Assembly: GCA_021604105.1 (NCBI GenBank)
Contig: BQIW01000045.1
Coordinates: forward strand, 1 to 35,278
DNA length: 35,278 nt
Source of the DNA: Nitrospirales bacterium
Lineage (GTDB): Bacteria; Nitrospirota; Nitrospiria; Nitrospirales; UBA8639
Direction of reading: 5' to 3'
Under the pieces are notes generated by a model. It made no database searches, was not told the origin of the DNA, and saw nothing but the letters and a program-made list of their open reading frames with translations. The translations under genes were made by a program, and so were the position numbers. Positions 16,588 to 24,226 of this stretch are shown here, piece after piece; position 1 is the stretch's first letter, and every line of letters begins with the position of its first letter.

Positions 16588-17250
16588 CTAACTAGATGGG
16601 GACATATGGCGGATGATTTTTCCTTCCACCATATATACAACCAATTCCGCCACATTCGTTGCATGATCGGCAATCCGTTCAAGGTATTTCGAGATAAATG
16701 ACAGCCGGATCGCACGCGAAATGGTTTGAGGATTTTCTATCATAAAAGACAATAGTTCACGAAAAATTTGTTCATTCAGTTCATCGACAAAATCATCCTC
16801 GTTGAGGACCTGTCTGGCAAGAACCGAATCCCCCCGCACAAACGCATCTAGGGATTCTCCCACCATTTTGATAGCACGCTCGGCCATCCGGGGAATATCG
16901 ATATACGGTTTCAATTGGGGTTCGGCATGCAACTCGAGGGCACGCTCACAAATATTTTCGGCCAAATCGCTCATGCGCTCTAATTCAGTGGAAATTTTCA
17001 TGGCGGTCGTGACAAACCGAAGGTCTTTCGCCGCCGGTTGGTGAAGCGCCAACAATTCGAGACAGAGTTCGTCGATGACCACATCCATCGTATTCACCTG
17101 ATGATCATTCTGAATGACCTGAATGGCTATGTCATCATCACGATCCACAAGTGCGGTAAGCGCTTGACGAATTTGCCCTTCAACGAGGGCTCCCATGCGC
17201 AAAATTCTCTGCCTGAGGTCCGCCAACGAATCATCAAAATGTCGCTTCAT
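16588..17250 (-). CDS. phoU: Phosphate-signalling regulator PhoU
   Basis: A 220-residue two-bundle helical protein that restrains the Pst transporter and PhoR when phosphate is plentiful. Both halves carry the PhoU metal-site repeat: ELERMSDLAENICERAL near residue 95 and YLERIADHATNVAELVVYMVEG near residue 200. The N-terminus MKRHFDDSLADLRQRILRMGALVE and AAKDLRFVTTAMKI are typical. AAGGA lies 6 nt before the ATG. It is the last gene of the pstS-pstC-pstA-pstB-phoU run, 29 nt after pstB. The next 225 nt downstream contain no gene. Confidence 0.97.
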   Translation of the reverse strand: MKRHFDDSLADLRQRILRMGALVEGQIRQALTALVDRDDDIAIQVIQNDHQVNTMDVVIDELCLELLALHQPAAKDLRFVTTAMKISTELERMSDLAENICERALELHAEPQLKPYIDIPRMAERAIKMVGESLDAFVRGDSVLARQVLNEDDFVDELNEQIFRELLSFMIENPQTISRAIRLSFISKYLERIADHATNVAELVVYMVEGKIIRHMSPSS

Positions 17251-17279
17251 CGTGATCCTTTATTCTGGTCTACCGGAAA

Positions 17280-18188
17280 TCAGCCGAACCGCCCTGTCAC
17301 ATAATCTTCCGTTCGGGGATCGCCCGGATTGGTGAAAATTTTCTTGGTGTCATCGAATTCGATTAATTCCCCTAACAAGAAAAATCCCGTCAAATCAGAG
17401 ACTCGGGCAGCCTGTTGCATGTTATGTGTCACGATGACAACCGTGAGCCGCTCTTTCAACGTATGAAGAAGCTCTTCGATCCTCCCGGTAGAGATAGGAT
17501 CCAGTGCGGAACAGGGTTCATCCATCAACAATACTTCCGGATTCACCGCAAGTGCCCTGGCAATACAGAGTCGTTGTTGTTGACCTCCCGACAAGCCCAA
17601 GGCGTTGGCATGCAGCCGATCTTTGACCTCATCCCACAGGCCTGCTCCCTGAAGACTTGTTTCCACGATTTCGTCAAGGATGGCACGTTTGCGGATCTTC
17701 TGCAATTGCGGACCATAGGCCACGTTCTGCCAGACGGTTTTCGGAAACGGATTCACTTTCTGAAAGACCATACCAACCCGAGTTCGAAGATCGGTCGCAT
17801 CGACCTCAGGCCGATAAATATTTTCCTCATCCAGGAGAATAGTTCCTTCGACCCTGGCACCATCAACCAGATCGTTGAGACGATTGAGGCAGCGTAAGAG
17901 GGTGGATTTTCCACAACCCGAAGGCCCGATAAATGCCGTCACTTTATGAGCGGGAACGGTCATATTCACACATTTGAGAGCCTGAACATTTCCATAGTAA
18001 AAGTTCATATCTTGAATGACGATTTTCGCAGGTCCATCCGTTGATGAATGTTGAGCCGTTTCGGATTCGACAAATGTCTTTTTCATGGGATCCGTCTGCA
18101 TGGTTTCAACCACCAGCCTCTGAGATTGTGCCTCGGATGTCTTGACCACAGACATAGATGGTTTCAAAAATTTCTGTTCGATTTCCAT
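17280..18188 (-). CDS. pstB: Phosphate ABC transporter ATP-binding protein
   Basis: Energises phosphate import in the PstSCAB complex. Walker [10 protein letters not shown] (residues 88-96), Q-loop [12 protein letters not shown] signature LSGGQQQR (199-206), Walker B LLMDEP (220-225) and the switch histidine VTHNMQQA are all present. RCLNRLNDL and [13 protein letters not shown] are specific to PstB. At 302 residues it is about 40-50 longer than typical; the extra N-terminus is polar and low in motifs. The ATG at 18188 is kept because GAGGT precedes it. Internal ATGs (for instance the MKKTF start near residue 35) remain possible. It starts 13 nt after the pstA stop. Confidence 0.97.
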   Translation of the reverse strand: MEIEQKFLKPSMSVVKTSEAQSQRLVVETMQTDPMKKTFVESETAQHSSTDGPAKIVIQDMNFYYGNVQALKCVNMTVPAHKVTAFIGPSGCGKSTLLRCLNRLNDLVDGARVEGTILLDEENIYRPEVDATDLRTRVGMVFQKVNPFPKTVWQNVAYGPQLQKIRKRAILDEIVETSLQGAGLWDEVKDRLHANALGLSGGQQQRLCIARALAVNPEVLLMDEPCSALDPISTGRIEELLHTLKERLTVVIVTHNMQQAARVSDLTGFFLLGELIEFDDTKKIFTNPGDPRTEDYVTGRFG

Positions 18189-18201
18189 AATTGTACCTCA
18201 T

Positions 18202-19833
18202 TTAGACCGAAGCACCAGCATACCGCTTTCGCATTCGTGTACGGAGGGCAATCGCCGTCATGTTCAAAAGAAGGACGACCAGAACCAGGACAAGGGTCGT
18301 GACGTAGACCATGGGTTTTGCCGCTTCCACATTAGGGGATTGAAATCCTACATCATAGATATGAAATCCCAAATGCATAAATTTTCGGTCAAGATGCAGA
18401 AAAGGAAACTGACCATCAACCGGCAGGGCCGGAGCAAGTTTGACTACGCCGGTCAACATCAGTGGCGCCACCTCCCCCGTAGCCCGGGATACCGCGAGAA
18501 TCAACCCGGTTAATATTCCCGGCATAGCGCAAGGCAGCACAACCCGCATGAGCGATTCAAATTTTGTGGCGCCCAACCCCAACGATCCTTCACGATATTC
18601 TCTGGGAACGGCCGACAAGCCTTCCTCCGTCGCCACAATGACCACCGGGACGGTCATGAGGGCCAACGTGAGCGAAGCCCATAACATTCCCCCTGTCCCA
18701 AAGGTCGGATTCGGCAATGAGGCGGAAAAAAGTAATTGATCAATCGTCCCTCCCACTGCATACACAAAAAACCCCAGGCCGAACACACCAAAGACAATTG
18801 ACGGAACCCCTGCAAGATTATTCACCGCAATCCGGATCATTCGAGTCAGCAGGCCCTGCCTGGCATATTCCTTTAAATACACGGCAGCCAGGACCCCAAA
18901 CGGCACCACCACCACACTCATCACCAAGACCATCATGACCGTACCAAAAATTGCGGGAAAGATCCCACCTTCGGTATTCGCTTCCCGTGGCTCTTCGGTT
19001 AAGACGTTCCAGAAGTTTTCCACATACATCAACATTTTGTCCGGCACAGTCATGGCATTCGGACGCCACGCTTTAACAAGGCCGCCAACCGGAAATGTTT
19101 TTTCCTCGCCGGTGACATCTACGAGGGTGACACGATACCGGTTCAGTCGCTCATACAACCCCACCAAGCGTTCGATCTGCTCCTGATAGGCCGCTTCCCG
19201 TTGTTGAATCTCCCGTTCAAGAATGTCGGCTGAATCCTGAGGTATTTCCCCTTTTGATTCCAAAACCTTCAGATTCAGGCGAGCGCGTTCCATGTCAGCG
19301 TTTATAGCGCCAATCACATCGTGTTCAATATGATGAATCTCCCGGTGAATGGACTCGGTTTGCTCAAGAAAGGGATACCAGTCGCTCCATGCGATGTCCC
19401 GGCCCTCAGCCAGAGGTGTGTCCCCATCCCATACTGCCGTGACCCAGCCATAAAAATTTCCCCATTCCCGTCGTTCAAATGCAATCACGTCCTTGGGCCA
19501 GGACCGTTGGGCTATGTCGGTTTCATCAACCCACCGGAAATCCAGTCCGTACACATCCCGGTTGCCCACCTTCAGTTGAATGCGAGACTGCCCATCGGGA
19601 AAATCTGCGCTGATGGTTTCTGGAATACGCTGGGTATCCACGATTTCCCCGAGCACCCGGGTGTCATCCTTGAGCGTCAACTGCACAAGATCCTTCGGCC
19701 AAAAATACCCCATGCCATTAATAAAAATAAGCGCCAGGAGGCCGCCGATCAGGAGCAGAGAACACGCTAAGGCACCCCCTGCCAACCAGATAAATAATGT
19801 GCCGGATGCAAAAAACCGTTGAAAAAATTTCAT
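18202..19833 (-). CDS. pstA: Phosphate ABC transporter permease PstA, large form
   Basis: One of two membrane permeases of the Pst system. It has 543 residues against about 290 for the short form. The first membrane helix (about 15-40) is followed by a roughly 240-residue extracytoplasmic segment with beta-rich parts (TLKDDTRVLGEIV, IQLKVGNRDVYGLDF) and a charged, probably coiled-coil helix (about 165-230). The permease core with several membrane helices follows, carrying the cytoplasmic EAA loop EEGLSAVPREYREGSLGLGA. Long PstA forms of this kind are known in Pseudomonas and Vibrio, so this is not an artefact. It begins 11 nt after pstC, with only a weak ribosome binding site, implying translational coupling. 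Confidence 0.94.
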   Translation of the reverse strand: MKFFQRFFASGTLFIWLAGGALACSLLLIGGLLALIFINGMGYFWPKDLVQLTLKDDTRVLGEIVDTQRIPETISADFPDGQSRIQLKVGNRDVYGLDFRWVDETDIAQRSWPKDVIAFERREWGNFYGWVTAVWDGDTPLAEGRDIAWSDWYPFLEQTESIHREIHHIEHDVIGAINADMERARLNLKVLESKGEIPQDSADILEREIQQREAAYQEQIERLVGLYERLNRYRVTLVDVTGEEKTFPVGGLVKAWRPNAMTVPDKMLMYVENFWNVLTEEPREANTEGGIFPAIFGTVMMVLVMSVVVVPFGVLAAVYLKEYARQGLLTRMIRIAVNNLAGVPSIVFGVFGLGFFVYAVGGTIDQLLFSASLPNPTFGTGGMLWASLTLALMTVPVVIVATEEGLSAVPREYREGSLGLGATKFESLMRVVLPCAMPGILTGLILAVSRATGEVAPLMLTGVVKLAPALPVDGQFPFLHLDRKFMHLGFHIYDVGFQSPNVEAAKPMVYVTTLVLVLVVLLLNMTAIALRTRMRKRYAGASV

Positions 19834-19844
19834 GGCCGTTCGAC

Positions 19845-22145
19845 TTAAAACTGAGAATATTTTTGGCGGAGCCGTTGCCGGACGATTTCGGCAATCGTAT
19901 TAATCGTAAACGTGAAGCCAAACAAAATCAGACCGGACAGGAACAACACACGATACAGGGTCCCGCCATGAGGAGCTTCTGGCATTTCCACTGCAATGTT
20001 GGCCGAGAGCGTACGAAATCCATTGAACATACTCCAATCCATGATCGGGGTATTTCCGGTGGCCATCAGCACAATCATCGTTTCGCCTATCGCACGCCCA
20101 AATCCGATCATCAATGCCGAGAAGATTCCCGGACTGGCCGAAATGAGGACCAACCGGGTCAAGGTCTGCCAACGCGTCGCCCCCAGAGCCAGGGATCCGG
20201 CGACAAGTTGCCGGGGAACATTGGCAATGGCATCTTCAGCAATACTGAATATAATCGGAATCACCGCAAACCCCATGGCAAAGCTAATGACAATGGCATT
20301 ACGTTGATCATAGGTTAACCCTAAATTCTGCGCCAACCACTGTTTGAAATTTCCTCCGAACAACCAGCCTTCAATCGCATGATTGGCCAGCAAACAGCCA
20401 CCCACGGTGAGAACAATGGCGATCATCATGACCAATAAATCAAATCCATACACATCCAGGCGTCTCACCCGAATGGGGAGAAATTGCCAGGCGAGACAAC
20501 ACGCCGCGATCACCAGAGGCAGGAATCCCACGATGGCGACCACCGCGGGAAAAATTTTCTCCAAAAGAGGAGCAAACCAAAGGCCCGCGAGAAAACCCAA
20601 TACGACCGACGGCAGGGCCGCCATCAATTCCAATGAGGGCTTCACAACCGCCCTGAGGTGAGGATGCATGAACATCGCGGTATAAATGGCTCCCATGACC
20701 GCAAGAGGTATGGCCAACACCATGGCATACAACGTCCCCTTTAACGTCCCAAACATGAGTGGGATGAGACCCAATTTCGGCTCAAACTCATCCGATCCGC
20801 TGGAGGATTGCCAAATCATCTCCGGACGGTCATAGCCTTCATAGGTTACTGGAAAAAATAAGGATTGAAAGGTCACCTCCGGATGAGGATTATCAATAGC
20901 ATAGGTCTGGAGCGTGCCATCTTCCTCCAACCACACCATGCCATCGGCTTTAGGAGCATAGCGTAGCGATTCGATGGCCTTGCCCGTCCCAGGAATTTCT
21001 AAAATCGTTTCTCCTGTCGTGGAGTGATGCAGCAACACGGTTCCCTCTTCGTCTGCCGTGAGAAACCCCTTATCCCGTTGGGACACGGATAGACTAGTCA
21101 CCGCACGGGCATGAGAGGTGAACGTATGGACTTTTCTCAGGATTTTCCCGGACGGCCCGGACTGATCAGCTGAGAACCCCCACGTACTCACGCTACCGGA
21201 CCTAGTGCCGGCCACCAGCGTTCGTTCGCCTAACACATATGAGAGAGCAGTCACGCTATCCCCCGTCGCACCAACAGGAACGGATTGAGGCATGGCATCA
21301 AATCCCTGCCGTCCCCATTCCCATACCAGGAGATGGCCATCGTTCGTCCCGGCCACCAATCGTTTTCCCGCACTATCCAAGGCCAAAGTCCTCAAAAGAG
21401 CCTTCGGTGGAAGAACCAGTCCATTGCTGGTAACAACGACTTCATCAGAAAAAGAAAATTCCCCCGGTTCTTCAATCCTGGTCACCCAAAGCTCCCCGCT
21501 TCCGGTGAGGGCTACAATGGTTTGAAATTCATCCCGTCGAGTGACATGCGCATGGAGGATAATCCGTGTTCCGTCAGGAACCACCCGCACCGGATCGTTG
21601 ACATTCACACTCGGGAGAATGGTTCGCCGGTTCCCTTGGAAATCCGAGCGATACAATATCTTGACCGGATAGACGAGTCCCTGATCGGTCCCGACGCTAA
21701 GGGTATGGCCTTTTAACCCGACACGCACCACAGAGGTCGGCTCACCTTCGATTGCCAACTCCCCTCCCGCCTCAGGCATGGGCGTGTCATTCGGTAGGGA
21801 AAAAAACTTGAGTTGCTTCCCTTCCAAAATAAACGGCACTTCCCGATATTCATCTATACCCACCATCATGTGAGTCCCTTCGGACACTTGAGTCCCGGGA
21901 AGTGACATGGGCAGAGTCAGTTCAGGAGAGACAGTCGCGGGTTGAAACAGAGGCATCACTTCCCACACCAGATACACAAAAATTCCAAGGATACTGAAAA
22001 TCGTCGCAAAGCCTCCCGCTCCAACGATATACTTGGCCGCAGAGTCAAAAAAGTGACGAATCCGCCTTCGAGTACCGGTACGGGAAACGCCGGCCCGCAA
22101 TTGTCTGTTAGATTCCAAAGAGGAGGAGGAAGATACGGATGGCAT
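19845..22145 (-). CDS. pstC: Phosphate ABC transporter permease PstC, large form with WD40-like periplasmic domain
   Basis: The partner permease of PstA. From ATG 22145 it has 766 residues, about twice the short form. After a basic N-terminus and one membrane helix (about residues 40-62) comes a region to about 450 with repeats ending in a G-x-L/V-x-x-W pattern, for example AGTNDGHLLVWEW, AGTRSGSVSTWGF and TADEEGTVLLHHS. That pattern suggests a WD40-like beta-propeller outside the membrane. The permease core follows, with the EAA loop EDAIANVPRQLVAGSLALGA. A TTG at 22208 in the same frame is an alternative start; I prefer ATG because the TTG falls at the end of a hairpin (22207-22241) and its ribosome binding site would be sequestered. 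ATG itself has no clear ribosome binding site. Confidence 0.92.
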   Translation of the reverse strand: MPSVSSSSSLESNRQLRAGVSRTGTRRRIRHFFDSAAKYIVGAGGFATIFSILGIFVYLVWEVMPLFQPATVSPELTLPMSLPGTQVSEGTHMMVGIDEYREVPFILEGKQLKFFSLPNDTPMPEAGGELAIEGEPTSVVRVGLKGHTLSVGTDQGLVYPVKILYRSDFQGNRRTILPSVNVNDPVRVVPDGTRIILHAHVTRRDEFQTIVALTGSGELWVTRIEEPGEFSFSDEVVVTSNGLVLPPKALLRTLALDSAGKRLVAGTNDGHLLVWEWGRQGFDAMPQSVPVGATGDSVTALSYVLGERTLVAGTRSGSVSTWGFSADQSGPSGKILRKVHTFTSHARAVTSLSVSQRDKGFLTADEEGTVLLHHSTTGETILEIPGTGKAIESLRYAPKADGMVWLEEDGTLQTYAIDNPHPEVTFQSLFFPVTYEGYDRPEMIWQSSSGSDEFEPKLGLIPLMFGTLKGTLYAMVLAIPLAVMGAIYTAMFMHPHLRAVVKPSLELMAALPSVVLGFLAGLWFAPLLEKIFPAVVAIVGFLPLVIAACCLAWQFLPIRVRRLDVYGFDLLVMMIAIVLTVGGCLLANHAIEGWLFGGNFKQWLAQNLGLTYDQRNAIVISFAMGFAVIPIIFSIAEDAIANVPRQLVAGSLALGATRWQTLTRLVLISASPGIFSALMIGFGRAIGETMIVLMATGNTPIMDWSMFNGFRTLSANIAVEMPEAPHGGTLYRVLFLSGLILFGFTFTINTIAEIVRQRLRQKYSQF

Positions 22146-22206
22146 TATACGTGGTCGTCGGGAAGGAGAAATGAGAAAACGAGCTGCTAATGATATCAGA
22201 ACACCC

Positions 22207-22241
22207 AACCGCTCTCCAAAAGATTTCTCTGGGAGGCGGTT
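22207..22241 (-). promoter_or_regulatory. Stable hairpin between pstS and pstC
   Basis: AACCGC-T-CTCC pairs with GGAG-GCGGTT, ten base pairs with one bulged base and a 14-nt loop. No U-tract follows, so it is unlikely to be a full terminator. Position in the gap after pstS suggests mRNA stabilisation or partial attenuation. Confidence 0.6.
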
Positions 22242-22262
22242 AGAATGTTCCTTAAGGTATTC

Positions 22263-23273
22263 CTATTTGAAATGCTTCGACTGTTTCCCAATGATCTTTT
22301 CCGAGATCGGGAAATAGCCATCTTTAATGACGACCTTCTGTCCTTCACTGCTATACACATATTTCAAAAACTCTCGAACAATCGGCGACAACGGTTGATT
22401 GGGAGCTTTGTTCACGTACACAAACAGATACCGTGCCAAAGGGTACTTCCCGCTGGTGGAATGTTCATAGGTTGGCTCCACAAAAGGTTCCCCTGCCTTC
22501 ATGGAAAGAGGAAGCGCATGGACACTGGAGGTACGATATCCGATACCGCTATATCCGATCCCTGCCTGATCTTCAGTCACCCCTTGCACGACAGAGGCCG
22601 AACCGGGCTGTTCCTTTACTTCATCTTTAAAATCACCATTTTCCAGCACCGCTTCTTTGAAAAACCCGTAGGTCCCTGACGCCGAATTCCGCCCATAAAT
22701 ACTAATCGGCATATCCGCGAACATTCCGGTTAAACCCAATTGTCCCCAACTGGTGAGGTTTTCCTTATATCCCTGCTGCCTGGTCTTGGAAAACACCGCG
22801 TCGACTTGCTGAATCGTCATCCCTTGAATGGGATTGTCCTTATTGACATAGACCGCCAACGCATCTACCGCAACGGGAAAGGGGGTAGGTTTATAACCGA
22901 ACTTCGACTCAAAAGCATCGATTTCTTTCCCCTTCATCTTACGAGACATCGGCCCCAATTGAGCCGTTCCTTCAATGAGGGCAGGGGGGGCAGTACTGGA
23001 TCCCTTTCCCTCGATTTGAATTTTGACATTCGGGTATTGCTTCCGGAATCCTTCAGCCCACAACGTCATAAGATTGTTCAGGGTATCCGACCCAATACTA
23101 TTGAGGTTCCCGGAGACCCCACTTACCTTGGCATAATTCACCCAATTAGGGTCTTCCATTTCGTCCTGGGCCAAAACCGGAGAACCTCCAAGGATCGCGG
23201 CCCCAAAGCCCATAAATACTCCTATTCCCAAGCCCAACACCCACATTTGCCTTCGTTTCTGACTGTGTTTCAT
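22263..23273 (-). CDS. pstS: Phosphate-binding periplasmic protein PstS
   Basis: The periplasmic receptor that delivers phosphate to PstCA. From ATG 23273 it has 336 residues. A signal peptide ([16 protein letters not shown] to a predicted cut after VLA near residue 36) is followed by the ligand-site motifs of this family: [18 protein letters not shown] (T/S of the phosphate loop), [37 protein letters not shown] and a [16 protein letters not shown] loop. The ATG is preferred over the adjoining TTG at 23276; GGAGG lies 8 nt upstream. The strongest Pho-type box (23327-23355) and a TACACT hexamer at 23301 precede it. It heads the pst operon. Confidence 0.96.
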   Translation of the reverse strand: MKHSQKRRQMWVLGLGIGVFMGFGAAILGGSPVLAQDEMEDPNWVNYAKVSGVSGNLNSIGSDTLNNLMTLWAEGFRKQYPNVKIQIEGKGSSTAPPALIEGTAQLGPMSRKMKGKEIDAFESKFGYKPTPFPVAVDALAVYVNKDNPIQGMTIQQVDAVFSKTRQQGYKENLTSWGQLGLTGMFADMPISIYGRNSASGTYGFFKEAVLENGDFKDEVKEQPGSASVVQGVTEDQAGIGYSGIGYRTSSVHALPLSMKAGEPFVEPTYEHSTSGKYPLARYLFVYVNKAPNQPLSPIVREFLKYVYSSEGQKVVIKDGYFPISEKIIGKQSKHFK

Positions 23274-23326
23274 CAATCGTGCCTCCTCATGTAAGTAAAT
23301 AGTGTAGGTCCAACAGGTTTCTTCTA

Positions 23327-23355
23327 TGTAACGGCAATGTTACGAACGTGTTAAA
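23327..23355 (-). promoter_or_regulatory. Putative Pho box of the pst operon, three 11-bp-spaced units
   Basis: Minus-strand 7-mers TTTAACA, CGTAACA and CGTTACA start exactly 11 bp apart, the clearest example in the window. A TACACT -10-like hexamer (23301-23306) begins 20 nt after the box. The stop codon of the preceding gene (23351-23353) lies inside the box. Confidence 0.7.
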
Positions 23356-23662
23356 TACCCATCCACCGATCCCCCGATTTTGACCTGGTATACCCCGTCA
23401 GAACATCCTCCTCGTTTCCGGTTGACACCGAATGGATGGCCCGGACTTCAAATTGAAACTCCTTTTGGCACAAAATTACCGTCCCTTCTTGCAGACATTC
23501 CCCAAGGATGGAAAATAAATGTCCCCACCGCATCCATGGCAGATGTTCCAAAAGGTCTTCTATTGTCACCCCCGGACTGGCAGAAATAACCGCTAACACC
23601 TGATCATGATCATTCTGCTCGACATCAACCGGACGCATCCATTCTGTGCTTTGTGTTCCCAT
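23351..23662 (-). CDS. Small protein of unknown function preceding pstS
   Basis: A 103-residue cytoplasmic protein I do not recognise. The start at ATG 23662 has a good ribosome binding site (AGGAGAG). The central part, VLAVISASPGVTIEDLLEHLPWMRWGHLFSILGECLQEGTVILCQKEFQFEVRAI, has a helix-turn-helix-and-wing-like pattern (helix, PGV turn, LLEHLPW, then a hydrophobic helix and a hairpin GTVILCQKEFQFEV), so a winged-helix DNA-binding or adaptor fold is possible. It has its own three-unit box at 23767-23795 and ends inside the pstS box, so its transcript would feed the pst operon. I infer a phosphate-related regulatory role; nothing catalytic is visible. Confidence 0.68.
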   Translation of the reverse strand: MGTQSTEWMRPVDVEQNDHDQVLAVISASPGVTIEDLLEHLPWMRWGHLFSILGECLQEGTVILCQKEFQFEVRAIHSVSTGNEEDVLTGYTRSKSGDRWMGI

Positions 23663-23766
23663 GGGCCTCTCCTGTCATTGTCGTCTCAGGTTGAGACAGT
23701 TCCAGAGCTCGGCAGTCTGATTATTCAACCCCGCAATCGTATTCTAGCGAGTGCCTATTGCACCTC

Positions 23767-23795
23767 TGTGAGGGCCGGGTTACAAACGTGTAACG
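23767..23795 (-). promoter_or_regulatory. Putative Pho box ahead of the 103-residue gene
   Basis: Minus-strand 7-mers CGTTACA, TGTAACC and CCTCACA start 11 bp apart. A TAGAAT hexamer (23741-23746) begins 20 nt after the box, the same spacing as at pstS. Confidence 0.55.
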
Positions 23796-24226
23796 TTTTA
23801 AAAAGATTAGGGGAAAACAACCCAAGGAATTGGGTTTCAGAAGAAGAAACTAGGAATCTGACAAACGATTATCTGAGAGGTTTTGGAAGTAAAAATGCGA
23901 ACAATCCACTTCCGTCTCTAGAATCATTTTTTGATAGTTGGTACCGACCTCTGCCAAACGGATCCTTCAGTAAAAATTCTCAAAAAATGGGCTGGGGAAT
24001 CGCTATGAAAAAGGCCTTTTACCTACAAACTGGCGGAAGGGTCTTCAAGGTCACAAAATATCCAGGGAGCATACGCGGAAGGAGTCACCTCGGCCTTTGT
24101 TCCTATCTATCGAAAAGCGACTCAAAATCTCTTTTTCTCGATTCGTTTCGTTTAGATATTGGGTTTAAAAAAACAGCGCCCCCCCTAGCTTGCTGAGGGA
24201 AGGTTCACCCGTAGCGGAAGAAAGCC
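23796..24226. other. Non-coding stretch downstream of the pyruvate kinase gene
   Basis: Holds no supported gene. Its left part (to about 23895) resembles the region to the right of the box at 26406 and the very 3' end of phoR, as described in the findings. A plus-strand frame of 196 codons overlaps it and the box but has no ribosome binding site, no motif and a composition typical of chance. Confidence 0.4.

Noticed and set aside
22146-22208. Longer PstC from TTG 22208
   Set aside because: The codon sits at the base of a stable hairpin and the extra residues look unlike a PstC N-terminus; not excluded.
23606-24196. Plus-strand frame of 196 codons
   Set aside because: No ribosome binding site, no domain pattern, and it overlaps the start of the 103-residue gene and a Pho-type box on the other strand.
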